From Deltaproteobacteria bacterium (GTDB lineage Bacteria > Desulfobacterota > DSM-4660 > Desulfatiglandales > HGW-15), in the NCBI GenBank assembly GCA_030671095.1, contig DAOVAK010000214.1:1-5634 (forward strand): DNA of 5,634 nucleotides. Reading direction: 5' to 3'. The notes under the pieces are model-generated. The model was not told the origin of the DNA. It did not search any database and saw only the letters and a program-made list of their open reading frames with translations. Below are positions 1-5,634 of the stretch, in pieces. The stretch's first letter is position 1, and each line of letters begins with the position of its first letter. The translations under genes were made by a program, and so were the position numbers.

Positions 1-666
1 ATGAACCACATAGATGGGCATATCCCCGATGACTTTAATGCCCTTTTTATTACAGGTGTTTTTCAGAGTATGCCACTGCTTAAAGAAGAGGTACTGAAGG
101 AAGACTTCCTTTTCAATGACATCGTGAAGCTCTTTTCTAATTGACTGCAGGTCCGCTGGTTTTCTCTCCCGTATGGCCTCTGGCCATTCGCTCCAAACCT
201 CTCCTTCAAAATGGGCTTTCAAGGCCATAAAAAGTGCATAATCATCAAGCCAATGGCCATTTTGTGCACGGAAGTTTTCATACTCATGGGTTTCTTTCCT
301 GCTTTTGAACTGTTCAAAGGCCTGATGAAAAAGCTTCTCCTTGGAAGATTTGGCTTTGTAGTAATCAACACGCCCTTCCGGAAATTTGTCGAGGTGTGAT
401 AAATATTCCTGAGCAAGTAAACCGTCTTGGAAGAGGAGTTCAGGGCTTATGAGTAATGTATTCCATGCAAAGGCAGAAGTGCTGTAATAGGGAGAGCTGC
501 CATGTCCCAGGTTTGTGGGATTCAAAGGAAGGATTTGCCAGTAGCTCTGTTTGGTCTTAGCAAGGAAATCGATAAATCTGTAAGCCCATGGTCCCATGTC
601 TCCTACACCAAAAGGTGAAGGGAGAGATGTGAGATGGAGGAGAACGCCACTTCCTCTTCCGTTCAT
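1..666 (-). CDS. malQ: 4-alpha-glucanotransferase (amylomaltase, GH77), N-terminal part only
   Basis: This is the first 222 residues of a GH77 amylomaltase; the rest lies beyond the left edge. The family (usually about 500 residues) moves alpha-1,4-glucan segments between maltodextrins in the cytoplasm. Seen in the sequence: an RGSGVLLHLTSLPSPFGVGD opening (residues 3-22), GPWAYRFIDFLA (25-36), YWQILPLNPTNLGHGSSPYYSTSAFAWN (42-69), LDDYALFMALK (140-150) and KVIGDMPIYVVH (211-222), all hallmarks of the MalQ N-terminal half. The catalytic Asp/Glu/Asp lie further on and cannot be checked. There is no signal peptide. The ATG overlaps the TGA of the upstream cyclase gene by 4 bp (ATGA, 663-666). 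A purine-rich GAGAGGGAG (677-669) just before it serves as ribosome site. Translation is therefore probably coupled to the cyclase. The frame is open without interruption over the visible part. Confidence 0.94.
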   Translation of the reverse strand, partial: MNGRGSGVLLHLTSLPSPFGVGDMGPWAYRFIDFLAKTKQSYWQILPLNPTNLGHGSSPYYSTSAFAWNTLLISPELLFQDGLLAQEYLSHLDKFPEGRVDYYKAKSSKEKLFHQAFEQFKSRKETHEYENFRAQNGHWLDDYALFMALKAHFEGEVWSEWPEAIRERKPADLQSIRKELHDVIEKEVFLQYLFFKQWHTLKNTCNKKGIKVIGDMPIYVVH

Positions 667-2099
667 TTCTCCCTCTCTTCTACCACATAATCAACTGTCA
701 CCCTGTCTTCGGATTCAGTGGCAGTTTTCAGGGGCGCCGGGCTCAGGGCCACCTTGACGGTCATCGTTCCCGATTTATCTATCCGATCCACGGTAACCTT
801 TTCTGTGTACATGGTGGAGACATTTTCGAGGATCCTACTTTCCCCAATGACCTGGATCCTTTCAGGTGTAAGCTTCACTTCAACCAAGCGTAAGTTTTCG
901 GGCAGCTTCCCCACCCAATCCACTTGGATGGGAAACGCCCGTTTCACCAGGACATCGAGAGTGACTTCAACAACCTGCGGTCTCACATTTTTTAGGATAA
1001 CGCCGGGTGGAAGCGTGATGTTTCCCTGCGTAATATTGAAGGCATTGAGTCCGACCACGGCTTTGCTCAAGTCCAACCGCACCTTCACCTGCTCCGGCCG
1101 GACAGATCTAATGAGAGCACCCGAGCCGCTCAAGTCCAAACGAACCGCATTTATTGAGGCATCCAGTATTTGCATTCTGGGGGCGCGATTCATGTATTCT
1201 ACGGGAATTTCAAGGGTAACCAAGGTATCCATCCCTCTTGTGAAGCTGAACCATACCCCTGATATAAACAGAAATGAGACCAGGGCAGCTATGCCAAGCT
1301 CAACTTTCCCTTTCCCTAGACGACCTTCGTCTGTTTCAGGGATCCCCATATGTTCACGCAGGATCTCTGCAAGTGCTTCCTTTCCCCTTACACCCTTCAC
1401 TTCGGACCCTTTAGCCACTGACACCGTTCCCCTTTCCTCAGATACGATGAGGACCAGCGCATCTGTTTCTTCGGCCAGTCCGCCAGCGGCCCGATGACGC
1501 GTCCCATAGTGGGAAGGAAGGTCCGTTCGTTGAGAGAGGGGTAGAACAGCGCCCACCTCCGTGACCTGGTCACCCTGAATGATGGCGGCTCCATCATGGA
1601 CCGGGTTGTCGTGCCAGAAAATACTCAAAATCATCTCCCTTGACAGCAATCCCTGCCAGGAGATCCCGCTCTGGATGACCTCTCCCAGATCTTCCTTTCC
1701 TGGAAAAACGACCAGGGCTCCCATTCTTCTCCGACCCAGTTCGAACGCAGCCTCCACTATTTCTTCCACAGGTGTGGTGAACCCTTCACGCAGGGAGCCC
1801 CAGAGGATTGCCTTTAGGTTTTTTGCCTGAAGCACAGAACGGATCTCATTTCTGAACACAACAATGATAATAAGAGCCGCAGCCGCTATAATGCCCTGGA
1901 TGACCCAACTGGTCACAATAAGTCCTAAAGAGACAGCCATCCTCTGAAAAAACCAGAGAAAGGCGATCCCCATCAGGACCCTAAAGACGTTAGTCCCCCT
2001 GAAAAGGACGTAAAGGCGAAACAGGATGTAGCTGCATATGGCGATATCGACGGCATCCTGCCATCGTATGCTTGCCAAGAATGTGAGCAGTTTATCCAT
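663..2099 (-). CDS. cdaA: Membrane diadenylate cyclase CdaA fused to YbbR/CdaR-type domains
   Basis: The protein makes cyclic di-AMP from two ATP. Visible in its 478 residues: three hydrophobic helices (about 16-33, 40-58, 62-83), then the cyclase domain (about 100-236) with both signature motifs intact, DGA at 169-171 (NPVHDGAAII) and RHR at 201-203 (GTRHRAAGG), plus the conserved VSEERGTVSVA stretch (219-229). A fourth hydrophobic helix (about 267-285) follows, then two YbbR-like beta-rich repeats (about 288-385 and 386-470). In Firmicutes the cyclase (CdaA, about 270 residues) and its YbbR-repeat regulator (CdaR) are separate adjacent genes; here they form one uninterrupted frame. By analogy the cyclase faces the cytoplasm and the YbbR repeats face outward. 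The start lies 6 bp after the DUF2914 stop, with only a weak TTAGG-like ribosome site, so coupling is likely. An internal ATG at residue 251 (1349-1347) has no convincing ribosome site, so a separately translated YbbR part is not favoured. Confidence 0.93.
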   Translation of the reverse strand: MDKLLTFLASIRWQDAVDIAICSYILFRLYVLFRGTNVFRVLMGIAFLWFFQRMAVSLGLIVTSWVIQGIIAAAALIIIVVFRNEIRSVLQAKNLKAILWGSLREGFTTPVEEIVEAAFELGRRRMGALVVFPGKEDLGEVIQSGISWQGLLSREMILSIFWHDNPVHDGAAIIQGDQVTEVGAVLPLSQRTDLPSHYGTRHRAAGGLAEETDALVLIVSEERGTVSVAKGSEVKGVRGKEALAEILREHMGIPETDEGRLGKGKVELGIAALVSFLFISGVWFSFTRGMDTLVTLEIPVEYMNRAPRMQILDASINAVRLDLSGSGALIRSVRPEQVKVRLDLSKAVVGLNAFNITQGNITLPPGVILKNVRPQVVEVTLDVLVKRAFPIQVDWVGKLPENLRLVEVKLTPERIQVIGESRILENVSTMYTEKVTVDRIDKSGTMTVKVALSPAPLKTATESEDRVTVDYVVEEREK

Positions 2100-2105
2100 G
2101 CCTAA

Positions 2106-2543
2106 TCAATCCGTAACACTAAACCTTAATATCCCAAAAATATTTCCTTCCGCATCGGTGATTTCTACACGCCACGGGCCCTTTTCGCCATTCCGAAGTC
2201 CGATCCTGCTGAATGTTGACCAACGAGGGGTCTTAAGGGAGAGCTTAACTCTCGCTCTAAGCTTATCTCTGAAATACCATTTGTGGTAAATGACTGTTTT
2301 TTTAAGAACAGGGTCAAAGGTGGTAAAACAATGGACTCGACCGATTGTTATGGGAAAAACAATGGCTCGGTTCTTGAGACTATTGTCTTTTATGCCTTCG
2401 CACATGGCGGTCTGGACAAGAGTCAGCTTTTTGATCGTCCCTTTGGATAGGGAATCCTTCTTTTGGGCGAATGCTTGCGACAAAAAAGAAGCCAAGAAGA
2501 CCAATGCGATAAAATATGTGAGTCGTCTGCACCTAATTGACAT
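2106..2543 (-). CDS. Secreted DUF2914 domain protein, first gene of the cyclase operon
   Basis: A 145-residue protein with a clear Sec signal peptide: basic n-region (MSIRCRRL), hydrophobic core, and an AFA cleavage site at 24-26 before Q27. The mature part matches the DUF2914 pattern: HCFTTF (71-76), VIYHKWYF (84-91), PRWSTFSRI (106-114) and KGPWRVEITDAEGN (121-134). The family is known from its sequence, often in proteobacteria, and has no established biochemical function that I can state. Two cysteines in the mature part (C48, C72) could form a disulfide outside the cytoplasm; this is inference. An AAGG ribosome site (2556-2553) sits 9 nt before the ATG. Its stop is 6 bp before the cyclase start, so both genes are surely co-transcribed. 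The protein would share the extracytoplasmic space with the YbbR repeats of the next gene product, which makes a sensory or partner role possible but unproven. Confidence 0.87.
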   Translation of the reverse strand: MSIRCRRLTYFIALVFLASFLSQAFAQKKDSLSKGTIKKLTLVQTAMCEGIKDNSLKNRAIVFPITIGRVHCFTTFDPVLKKTVIYHKWYFRDKLRARVKLSLKTPRWSTFSRIGLRNGEKGPWRVEITDAEGNIFGILRFSVTD

Positions 2544-2600
2544 GTTTTTAGGCCTTGTGGTCGACCCTCCCTGCTAGTTAGAGGGGTTTCAGAACCGTGT

Positions 2601-2628
2601 TTGCCAAGTAAAATGGGGTTGTTATAAA
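2601..2628 (+). promoter_or_regulatory. Sigma-70-like promoter reading toward the permease remnant
   Basis: TTGCCA (2601-2606) and TATAAA (2623-2628) are separated by 16 bp, each matching five of six consensus bases. Transcription would begin near 2635 and give a leader of about 100 nt before the permease ATG at 2735. It shares its core with the oppositely directed operon promoter, so the two probably cannot be bound by polymerase at once. It may be a leftover of the once-complete permease gene. Confidence 0.5.
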
Positions 2629-2637
2629 ATTATAGCA
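2629..2637 (-). promoter_or_regulatory. Extended -10 promoter for the DUF2914-cdaA-malQ operon
   Basis: On the minus strand this reads TGCTATAAT, a perfect extended -10 (TGn plus TATAAT). A TTGAAC element lies upstream (2659-2654), but 19 bp away, longer than the usual 16-18; an extended -10 can work without a good -35. A start near 2622 would give a leader of about 80 nt before the DUF2914 ATG. I saw no c-di-AMP riboswitch in that leader. The element abuts the plus-strand -10 at 2623-2628. Confidence 0.6.
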
Positions 2638-2668
2638 TTAAACAAGGGGGCATGTTCAAATAAAATAT

Positions 2669-2688
2669 GGGGATTATAGGGGATTTTG
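2669..2688. repeat. Two GGGGATT direct repeats with a 10-bp period
   Basis: GGGGATT occurs at 2669-2675 and again at 2679-2685, within the units GGGGATTATA and GGGGATTTTG. The spacing is one helical turn, so both copies face the same side of the DNA. They lie upstream of the minus-strand operon promoter and inside the leader of the plus-strand transcript. This could be a binding site for a regulator, or chance in a G-rich stretch. No regulator is identified. Confidence 0.35.
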
Positions 2689-2692
2689 GAGA

Positions 2693-2700
2693 GGGAGGAG
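2693..2700 (+). promoter_or_regulatory. Strong Shine-Dalgarno-like GGGAGGAG upstream of the permease remnant
   Basis: This purine run sits 9 nt before an ATG at 2710 that opens a 10-codon frame ending in TGA at 2740-2742. It is 34 nt from the permease ATG at 2735, too far to serve it directly. The permease start has its own GAGG at 2722-2725 with a 9-nt spacer. The stronger site may drive a short leader peptide. Confidence 0.3.
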
Positions 2701-2734
2701 TGCCGCGGCATGATTGTCTGTGAGGTTATGTTGT

Positions 2735-3034
2735 ATGGTTGAAAGCATTCAGGAGATATTTAAGCGCAAGCTCGTTCCTGTTGGTTTCCAGCGCACGATG
2801 GGTCTCTTCGGAGCCACCACGCTCGGTGTGGGTGCCCTCATGGGGGCTGGTATATACGTGCTCATCGGCCTTGCTGCTGGCCGCGCGGGACCCGCCGTAT
2901 GGCTTTCCTACCTGGTTTGTGGCCTGCTGAGTCTCCTTTCTGTTTTTCTCTTTGCAGAGCTTTCCCGAAGGGTTCCCATAAGGTGTGATCAGGGGATGCG
3001 AAGGGATAGATTCTCAGCTAATGGCTTAAAGTGA
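2735..3034 (+). pseudogene. Truncated APC-family amino acid permease, N-terminal remnant
   Basis: Only the N-terminus of an amino acid/polyamine/organocation (APC) transporter is present. From the ATG at 2735, a short cytoplasmic lead is followed by the family's first two helices: TLGVGALMGAGIYVLIGLAA (29-48), then AGPAVWLSYLVCGLLSLLSV (51-70), then FLFAELSRRVP (71-81). Complete members have about 450 or more residues and 12 helices and continue after ELSRRVP with a Gly-rich loop and helix 3. Here the similarity stops near residue 81 (about 2977-2980). The frame then runs antisense through the 3' end of the GH57 gene to a TGA at 3032-3034, adding 18 unrelated residues. Start, ribosome site (GAGG, 2722-2725) and a promoter are kept. 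I count about 62% GC over 2761-2940 against about 43% over 3001-3120 beyond the break. A working transporter is not possible. The truncation may be a real deletion or a chimeric assembly. A TTG at 2714 is an unlikely alternative start. Confidence 0.85.
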
Positions 3035-5415
3035 TTCACCCACGCCAGAGCTGTTTCATCTCCATTTTCTGCTCTGTTCCGTATTTCGTCATAGCTCGAT
3101 TGGGATATCTCGTAACAGATGTTCTGTACTGTCCACAGGTTTACTTGAAAAGGCAATGACTTTAGAAGGCTCACAGCAGATCCCAGCTTTTGGAGTTTGG
3201 ATAGATCAGTGGCATCTGCCGAGAACGTTTTTGCAATATGCTCGAATCTCTTCCTAATCGCAAATTCAAGCGTAGCCGTATCCAGTGTGATTTCCTCTTC
3301 CCGGACCTCATCTAAAAGGGATTTAATATGTTTAGAGTCAAAATCATCATTTTCAAATGCCCGTCGCAAGCTCGCATTGAGGGCAAACTCCGCAGCAACA
3401 TTAAGGGTCTTTGGTGCCGGTAACCCAGAGTCTTTGAAGAAACGCATGAGAGGGGCATAATCTTCATAGAGCTGGCGATAGATACCCTCTGCCTCTTCTA
3501 AGGCCGACTCCGTTATCATGCCCAAAATTCTATTTTCTTCATCCCGAAAAAGGGATTTCAGGGAGTATGTTGATCCCTCAAACTGCCTATCCAGGCGTCT
3601 AATAGTCTCTGGAAAATCCGCCCTCTGAAAGGAAATGAAAAGATCTTGCGCCATACCCGCATAGGCGTCATGATTCTCAAAGTCTTTGACGCCACAGGTC
3701 AGGTTGTGGTTGCCCAAATGCAGGGTCGCAAAGCGCAAGAGGGCTGACTCGTTTGTGATCTCTGACATGAACCGGGCCTTCCCCGTCAGGAGTCTTGCCT
3801 TTCCAGCCTCCGAAACCCTGACCTCCTCCTGATCAGCCGTATAACAATAAAAGGAAGACTGTTTTTCATACTCCCTGAAAAGAGAACATATGGCATAATG
3901 GGCGCCCACCTTTTTCAGGTCTGCGACGCCTGGCCGCACGGACCTCTCATAGATAAGGCGGCCATCTCCATATCCGGGGACATTACTCTTGGCTTGTGCG
4001 AGATGTTCAAGAAAGGAGGGTTCCAGATCCTGGTCCAGGATTTCCCGGGCCAATTGGAGAGTGCGTGCTGCATACTGAAGGATCTGAACCGTCTCAATGC
4101 CGGAGAGCTCGTCAAAAAACCACCCGCAGCTCGTGTACATGAGCATGACGTGGCGTTGAAGCTCCAGTGACTTGAGCACGGCTATTTTTTCCATTTCGTT
4201 CAGGTCGTGCGTTCCGTGTCGGCGCAGAAAACTCTCCACGTTGGCTGGCGATCGGTCCAGAATGACCTGGATGAAATCATTTCGCGCATCCCAGGGATCC
4301 TTCAAGAATAATCGCGCTTTCTCATCATAAATGGGATTGAGGGTATCTGCGAGCCAGTCCAGGGCCTCCCTTAGTGGGGTGCGCCACTCTTGATTCCACT
4401 CTGCATGCTTGCCCGTATGGCACCCACAATTGCTCCTCCAGCGCTCCACCCCATGGGCACAACTCCATGACGTGTTCTCAAGGATTTCCACCTCGTGTGT
4501 GGGCGGATGTTTTTCCAGGTAGGCACCATAGTTCGTCAAATGAGCCAATCCTTTGGACTGGATGTAGTCAAAGGCATACGCCAAAGCCATGTCCCCAAAG
4601 CGATGATGGTGGCCATAGCTCTCCCCATCTGTGGCAATGTGGACAAGCTGGGGTTTATCCTCTTTCCCGGAGAAACCTCCCAAAATTCTTCGCGCAAATG
4701 ACTCGCCGCTAGCTAGAAGCTTTTCAAAGGCAACAGCACGAGAGATGGGGCCATTATAGAAGAAAATCACAATGGTCCTGCCGGAGGGTAGATTGAGCAG
4801 GTAGGGCATCGTGGTATCAATCTTTCCATTCGCCACATCCTCCCACTTTCCACCATCCAGGGGCCTGATCCGGCTTGCCTGGTGCGGTGCAAGGATGGTG
4901 AAACGGATTCCCTGTTCCGCAAGGATACCCAAGGCCTCCAGGTCCACGGCTGTTTCGGGCAGCCACATCCCCTCCGGCTTGCGGCAAAAGCGGTGCTCGA
5001 AATCCTGAATACCCCACAGCACCTGGGTGGACCTGTCCAGGCTGTTCGCTAAAGGGAGAATCATGTGGTTATAAGCTTGGGCTAAAGCAGATCCGTGCCC
5101 CGAGAAACGCTTATGGCTCTCTTGGTCAGCTTCGAGAATGGCCTGATAAGTACTCGGTGCTTTTTTCTCCATCCAGGCGAGCAGTGTGGGGCCAAAGTTG
5201 AAGCTCATTTTGGCGTAGTTGTTGACCATCTGAACAATCATGTCCTGTTCATCTAAAATACGGGACGTGGCATTGGGCGCATAGCACTCTGCCGTGATTC
5301 GCTCGTTCCAATCGTGGTATGGGTAGGCTGAATCCTGAAGTTCAATGGCCTCGAGCCAGGGGTTCTCACGAGGCGGTTGGTAGAAGTGACCATGAATGCA
5401 GATGTATCGTTCCAT
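2989..5415 (-). CDS. GH57 family alpha-glucan enzyme with DUF3536 C-terminal region
   Basis: An 808-residue protein whose N-terminal half is a GH57 barrel and whose C-terminal half is DUF3536. Seen: IHGHFYQPPRENPW (7-20), the first GH57 region; HGSALAQAYNHMILPL (107-122), the second; GMWLPETAVD (149-158), where E154 is the likely nucleophile; HIATDGESYGHHHRFGD (259-275), where D263 is the likely acid/base; and WSCAHGVERWRSNCGCHTG (317-335). The segment CGWFFDELSGIETVQILQYA (430-449) is typical of DUF3536 proteins. GH57 includes alpha-amylases, 4-alpha-glucanotransferases and branching enzymes; the exact activity of this subgroup cannot be told from sequence alone. There is no signal peptide, so it likely acts on glycogen or maltodextrins in the cytoplasm. 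The ATG at 5415 has only a distant GAGAG (5431-5427, 11 nt). The gene appears complete: the stop is at 2989-2991, and the permease remnant begins about 10 bp further on. No terminator is visible. Confidence 0.93.
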   Translation of the reverse strand: MERYICIHGHFYQPPRENPWLEAIELQDSAYPYHDWNERITAECYAPNATSRILDEQDMIVQMVNNYAKMSFNFGPTLLAWMEKKAPSTYQAILEADQESHKRFSGHGSALAQAYNHMILPLANSLDRSTQVLWGIQDFEHRFCRKPEGMWLPETAVDLEALGILAEQGIRFTILAPHQASRIRPLDGGKWEDVANGKIDTTMPYLLNLPSGRTIVIFFYNGPISRAVAFEKLLASGESFARRILGGFSGKEDKPQLVHIATDGESYGHHHRFGDMALAYAFDYIQSKGLAHLTNYGAYLEKHPPTHEVEILENTSWSCAHGVERWRSNCGCHTGKHAEWNQEWRTPLREALDWLADTLNPIYDEKARLFLKDPWDARNDFIQVILDRSPANVESFLRRHGTHDLNEMEKIAVLKSLELQRHVMLMYTSCGWFFDELSGIETVQILQYAARTLQLAREILDQDLEPSFLEHLAQAKSNVPGYGDGRLIYERSVRPGVADLKKVGAHYAICSLFREYEKQSSFYCYTADQEEVRVSEAGKARLLTGKARFMSEITNESALLRFATLHLGNHNLTCGVKDFENHDAYAGMAQDLFISFQRADFPETIRRLDRQFEGSTYSLKSLFRDEENRILGMITESALEEAEGIYRQLYEDYAPLMRFFKDSGLPAPKTLNVAAEFALNASLRRAFENDDFDSKHIKSLLDEVREEEITLDTATLEFAIRKRFEHIAKTFSADATDLSKLQKLGSAVSLLKSLPFQVNLWTVQNICYEISQSSYDEIRNRAENGDETALAWVNHFKPLAENLSLRIP

Positions 5416-5432
5416 TTTTGGTGTATCTCTCT

Positions 5433-5509
5433 TTTGAACTATCCATTTCCCCTTCTATTGAAAGAAGGAAGACAGGAACATGAATTAGGCTGCAGAGGCA
5501 TAGTTCAAA
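5433..5509. repeat. Nested inverted repeats in the region upstream of the GH57 gene
   Basis: TTTGAACTAT (5433-5442) and ATAGTTCAAA (5500-5509) are perfect 10-bp inverted arms separated by 57 bp. Between them is a small perfect hairpin, CCTTCT (5451-5456) and AGAAGG (5463-5468) with a 6-nt loop. The whole lies in the 103-bp gap between the GH57 start and the upstream gene's stop. No T-run follows the small hairpin on either strand, so it is not a convincing intrinsic terminator. The outer arms could be paired operator sites or an RNA stem in the GH57 leader. I see no convincing promoter here. Confidence 0.45.
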
Positions 5510-5518
5510 CGAAAGGAT

Positions 5519-5634
5519 TCAGAATTTCAGACGTCTTCTAATAAAACGCCCGAGATTAGAACCATAGCCTTTAATCCCCTCTTCTCTGAGGGTTCCCAAA
5601 GGTATCTCTGCCCTGGCAGCACCTGTATGTCCCC
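5519..5634 (-). CDS. C-terminal end of an unidentified protein (partial)
   Basis: An open minus-strand frame enters from the right edge and gives 37 residues before a TGA at 5521-5519. It begins GHTGAARAEIPLGT, continues with EEGIKGYGSN, and ends in a basic tail with RFIRRRLKF. Codon choice looks ordinary, and among the three minus-strand frames this one gives the most protein-like composition. I do not recognise the family. It is oriented like the GH57 gene, 103 bp upstream of it, and could be in the same transcription unit. Its short visible length leaves open that it is a chance open frame. Confidence 0.4.
   Translation of the reverse strand, partial: GHTGAARAEIPLGTLREEGIKGYGSNLGRFIRRRLKF

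Noticed and set aside
219..416. Minus-strand 65-codon frame
   Set aside because: It lies inside malQ in another frame; the malQ reading is supported by many family motifs.
718..1497. Long plus-strand open frame of 259 codons
   Set aside because: It lies entirely antisense to the strongly supported cyclase-YbbR gene, and its Ser/Thr/Arg/Pro-rich composition is typical of a shadow frame.
2544..2622. Possible c-di-AMP riboswitch in the leader of the cyclase operon
   Set aside because: The leader is only about 80 nt, and I could find none of the paired structure expected for the ydaO-type riboswitch; only a short palindrome (GGTCGACC, 2559-2566) and a weak CCCTC/GAGGG pairing are visible.
2714..2734. 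TTG at 2714 as start of the permease remnant
   Set aside because: It adds seven residues (MSVRLCC) with no family similarity and sits 13 nt from the nearest ribosome site; the ATG at 2735 has GAGG at a 9-nt spacing.
3898..4712. Several plus-strand open frames of 68-112 codons
   Set aside because: All are antisense to the GH57 gene, whose motifs are intact, and none shows a recognisable domain.
5451..5468. CCTTCT/AGAAGG hairpin as a terminator of the upstream gene
   Set aside because: The stem has only 6 bp and no U-run follows it on either strand.
1..5634. CRISPR arrays, tRNA or rRNA genes, insertion sequences, defence or phage genes
   Set aside because: No regularly spaced repeats, no cloverleaf or rRNA-like segments, and no transposase, integrase or phage-like frames were seen; the permease break has no visible terminal repeats.

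Overview
The window looks like bacterial chromosomal DNA from a Gram-negative anaerobe, most likely a deltaproteobacterium (Desulfobacterota) or a near relative. The grounds are a secreted DUF2914 protein next to a CdaA-type diadenylate cyclase, a GH57-DUF3536 glucan enzyme, and a base composition near 45-60% GC that varies from place to place. This assignment is inference; there is no rRNA or tRNA gene to settle it.

Layout. Positions 1-2543 hold a tight minus-strand operon, read from right to left. It starts with a secreted DUF2914 protein (2106-2543). After a 6-bp gap comes a diadenylate cyclase with its YbbR/CdaR-type partner fused in the same chain (663-2099). A 4-bp ATGA overlap then leads into malQ, a 4-alpha-glucanotransferase (1-666, cut off by the window edge). 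Positions 2544-2734 are a promoter region. They carry a minus-strand extended -10 (TGCTATAAT) that abuts the -10 of a plus-strand sigma-70-like promoter, plus a 10-bp-phased GGGGATT repeat. Positions 2735 to about 2980 are a plus-strand remnant of an APC-family amino acid permease. It has a start, a ribosome site and the first two membrane segments, then stops abruptly about 10 bp from the stop codon of the next gene. Positions 2989-5415 encode a full-length 808-residue GH57-DUF3536 protein on the minus strand. Positions 5416-5518 are intergenic and hold a nested inverted repeat. Positions 5519-5634 are probably the C-terminal end of another minus-strand gene, which I do not recognise.

How the parts fit. 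Two cytoplasmic alpha-glucan enzymes, MalQ and the GH57 protein, lie on either side of the locus, which suggests a role in glycogen or maltodextrin turnover. The c-di-AMP synthase is translationally coupled to malQ, not to glmM as in the well-known cdaA-cdaR-glmM arrangement. The fused cyclase-YbbR chain has a topology that makes sense: three membrane helices, a cytoplasmic cyclase, a fourth helix, then two extracytoplasmic YbbR-like repeats. The secreted DUF2914 protein would be in the same compartment as those repeats. The most interesting points are this fusion, the pairing of c-di-AMP synthesis with glucan metabolism, and the permease remnant at a rearrangement junction.
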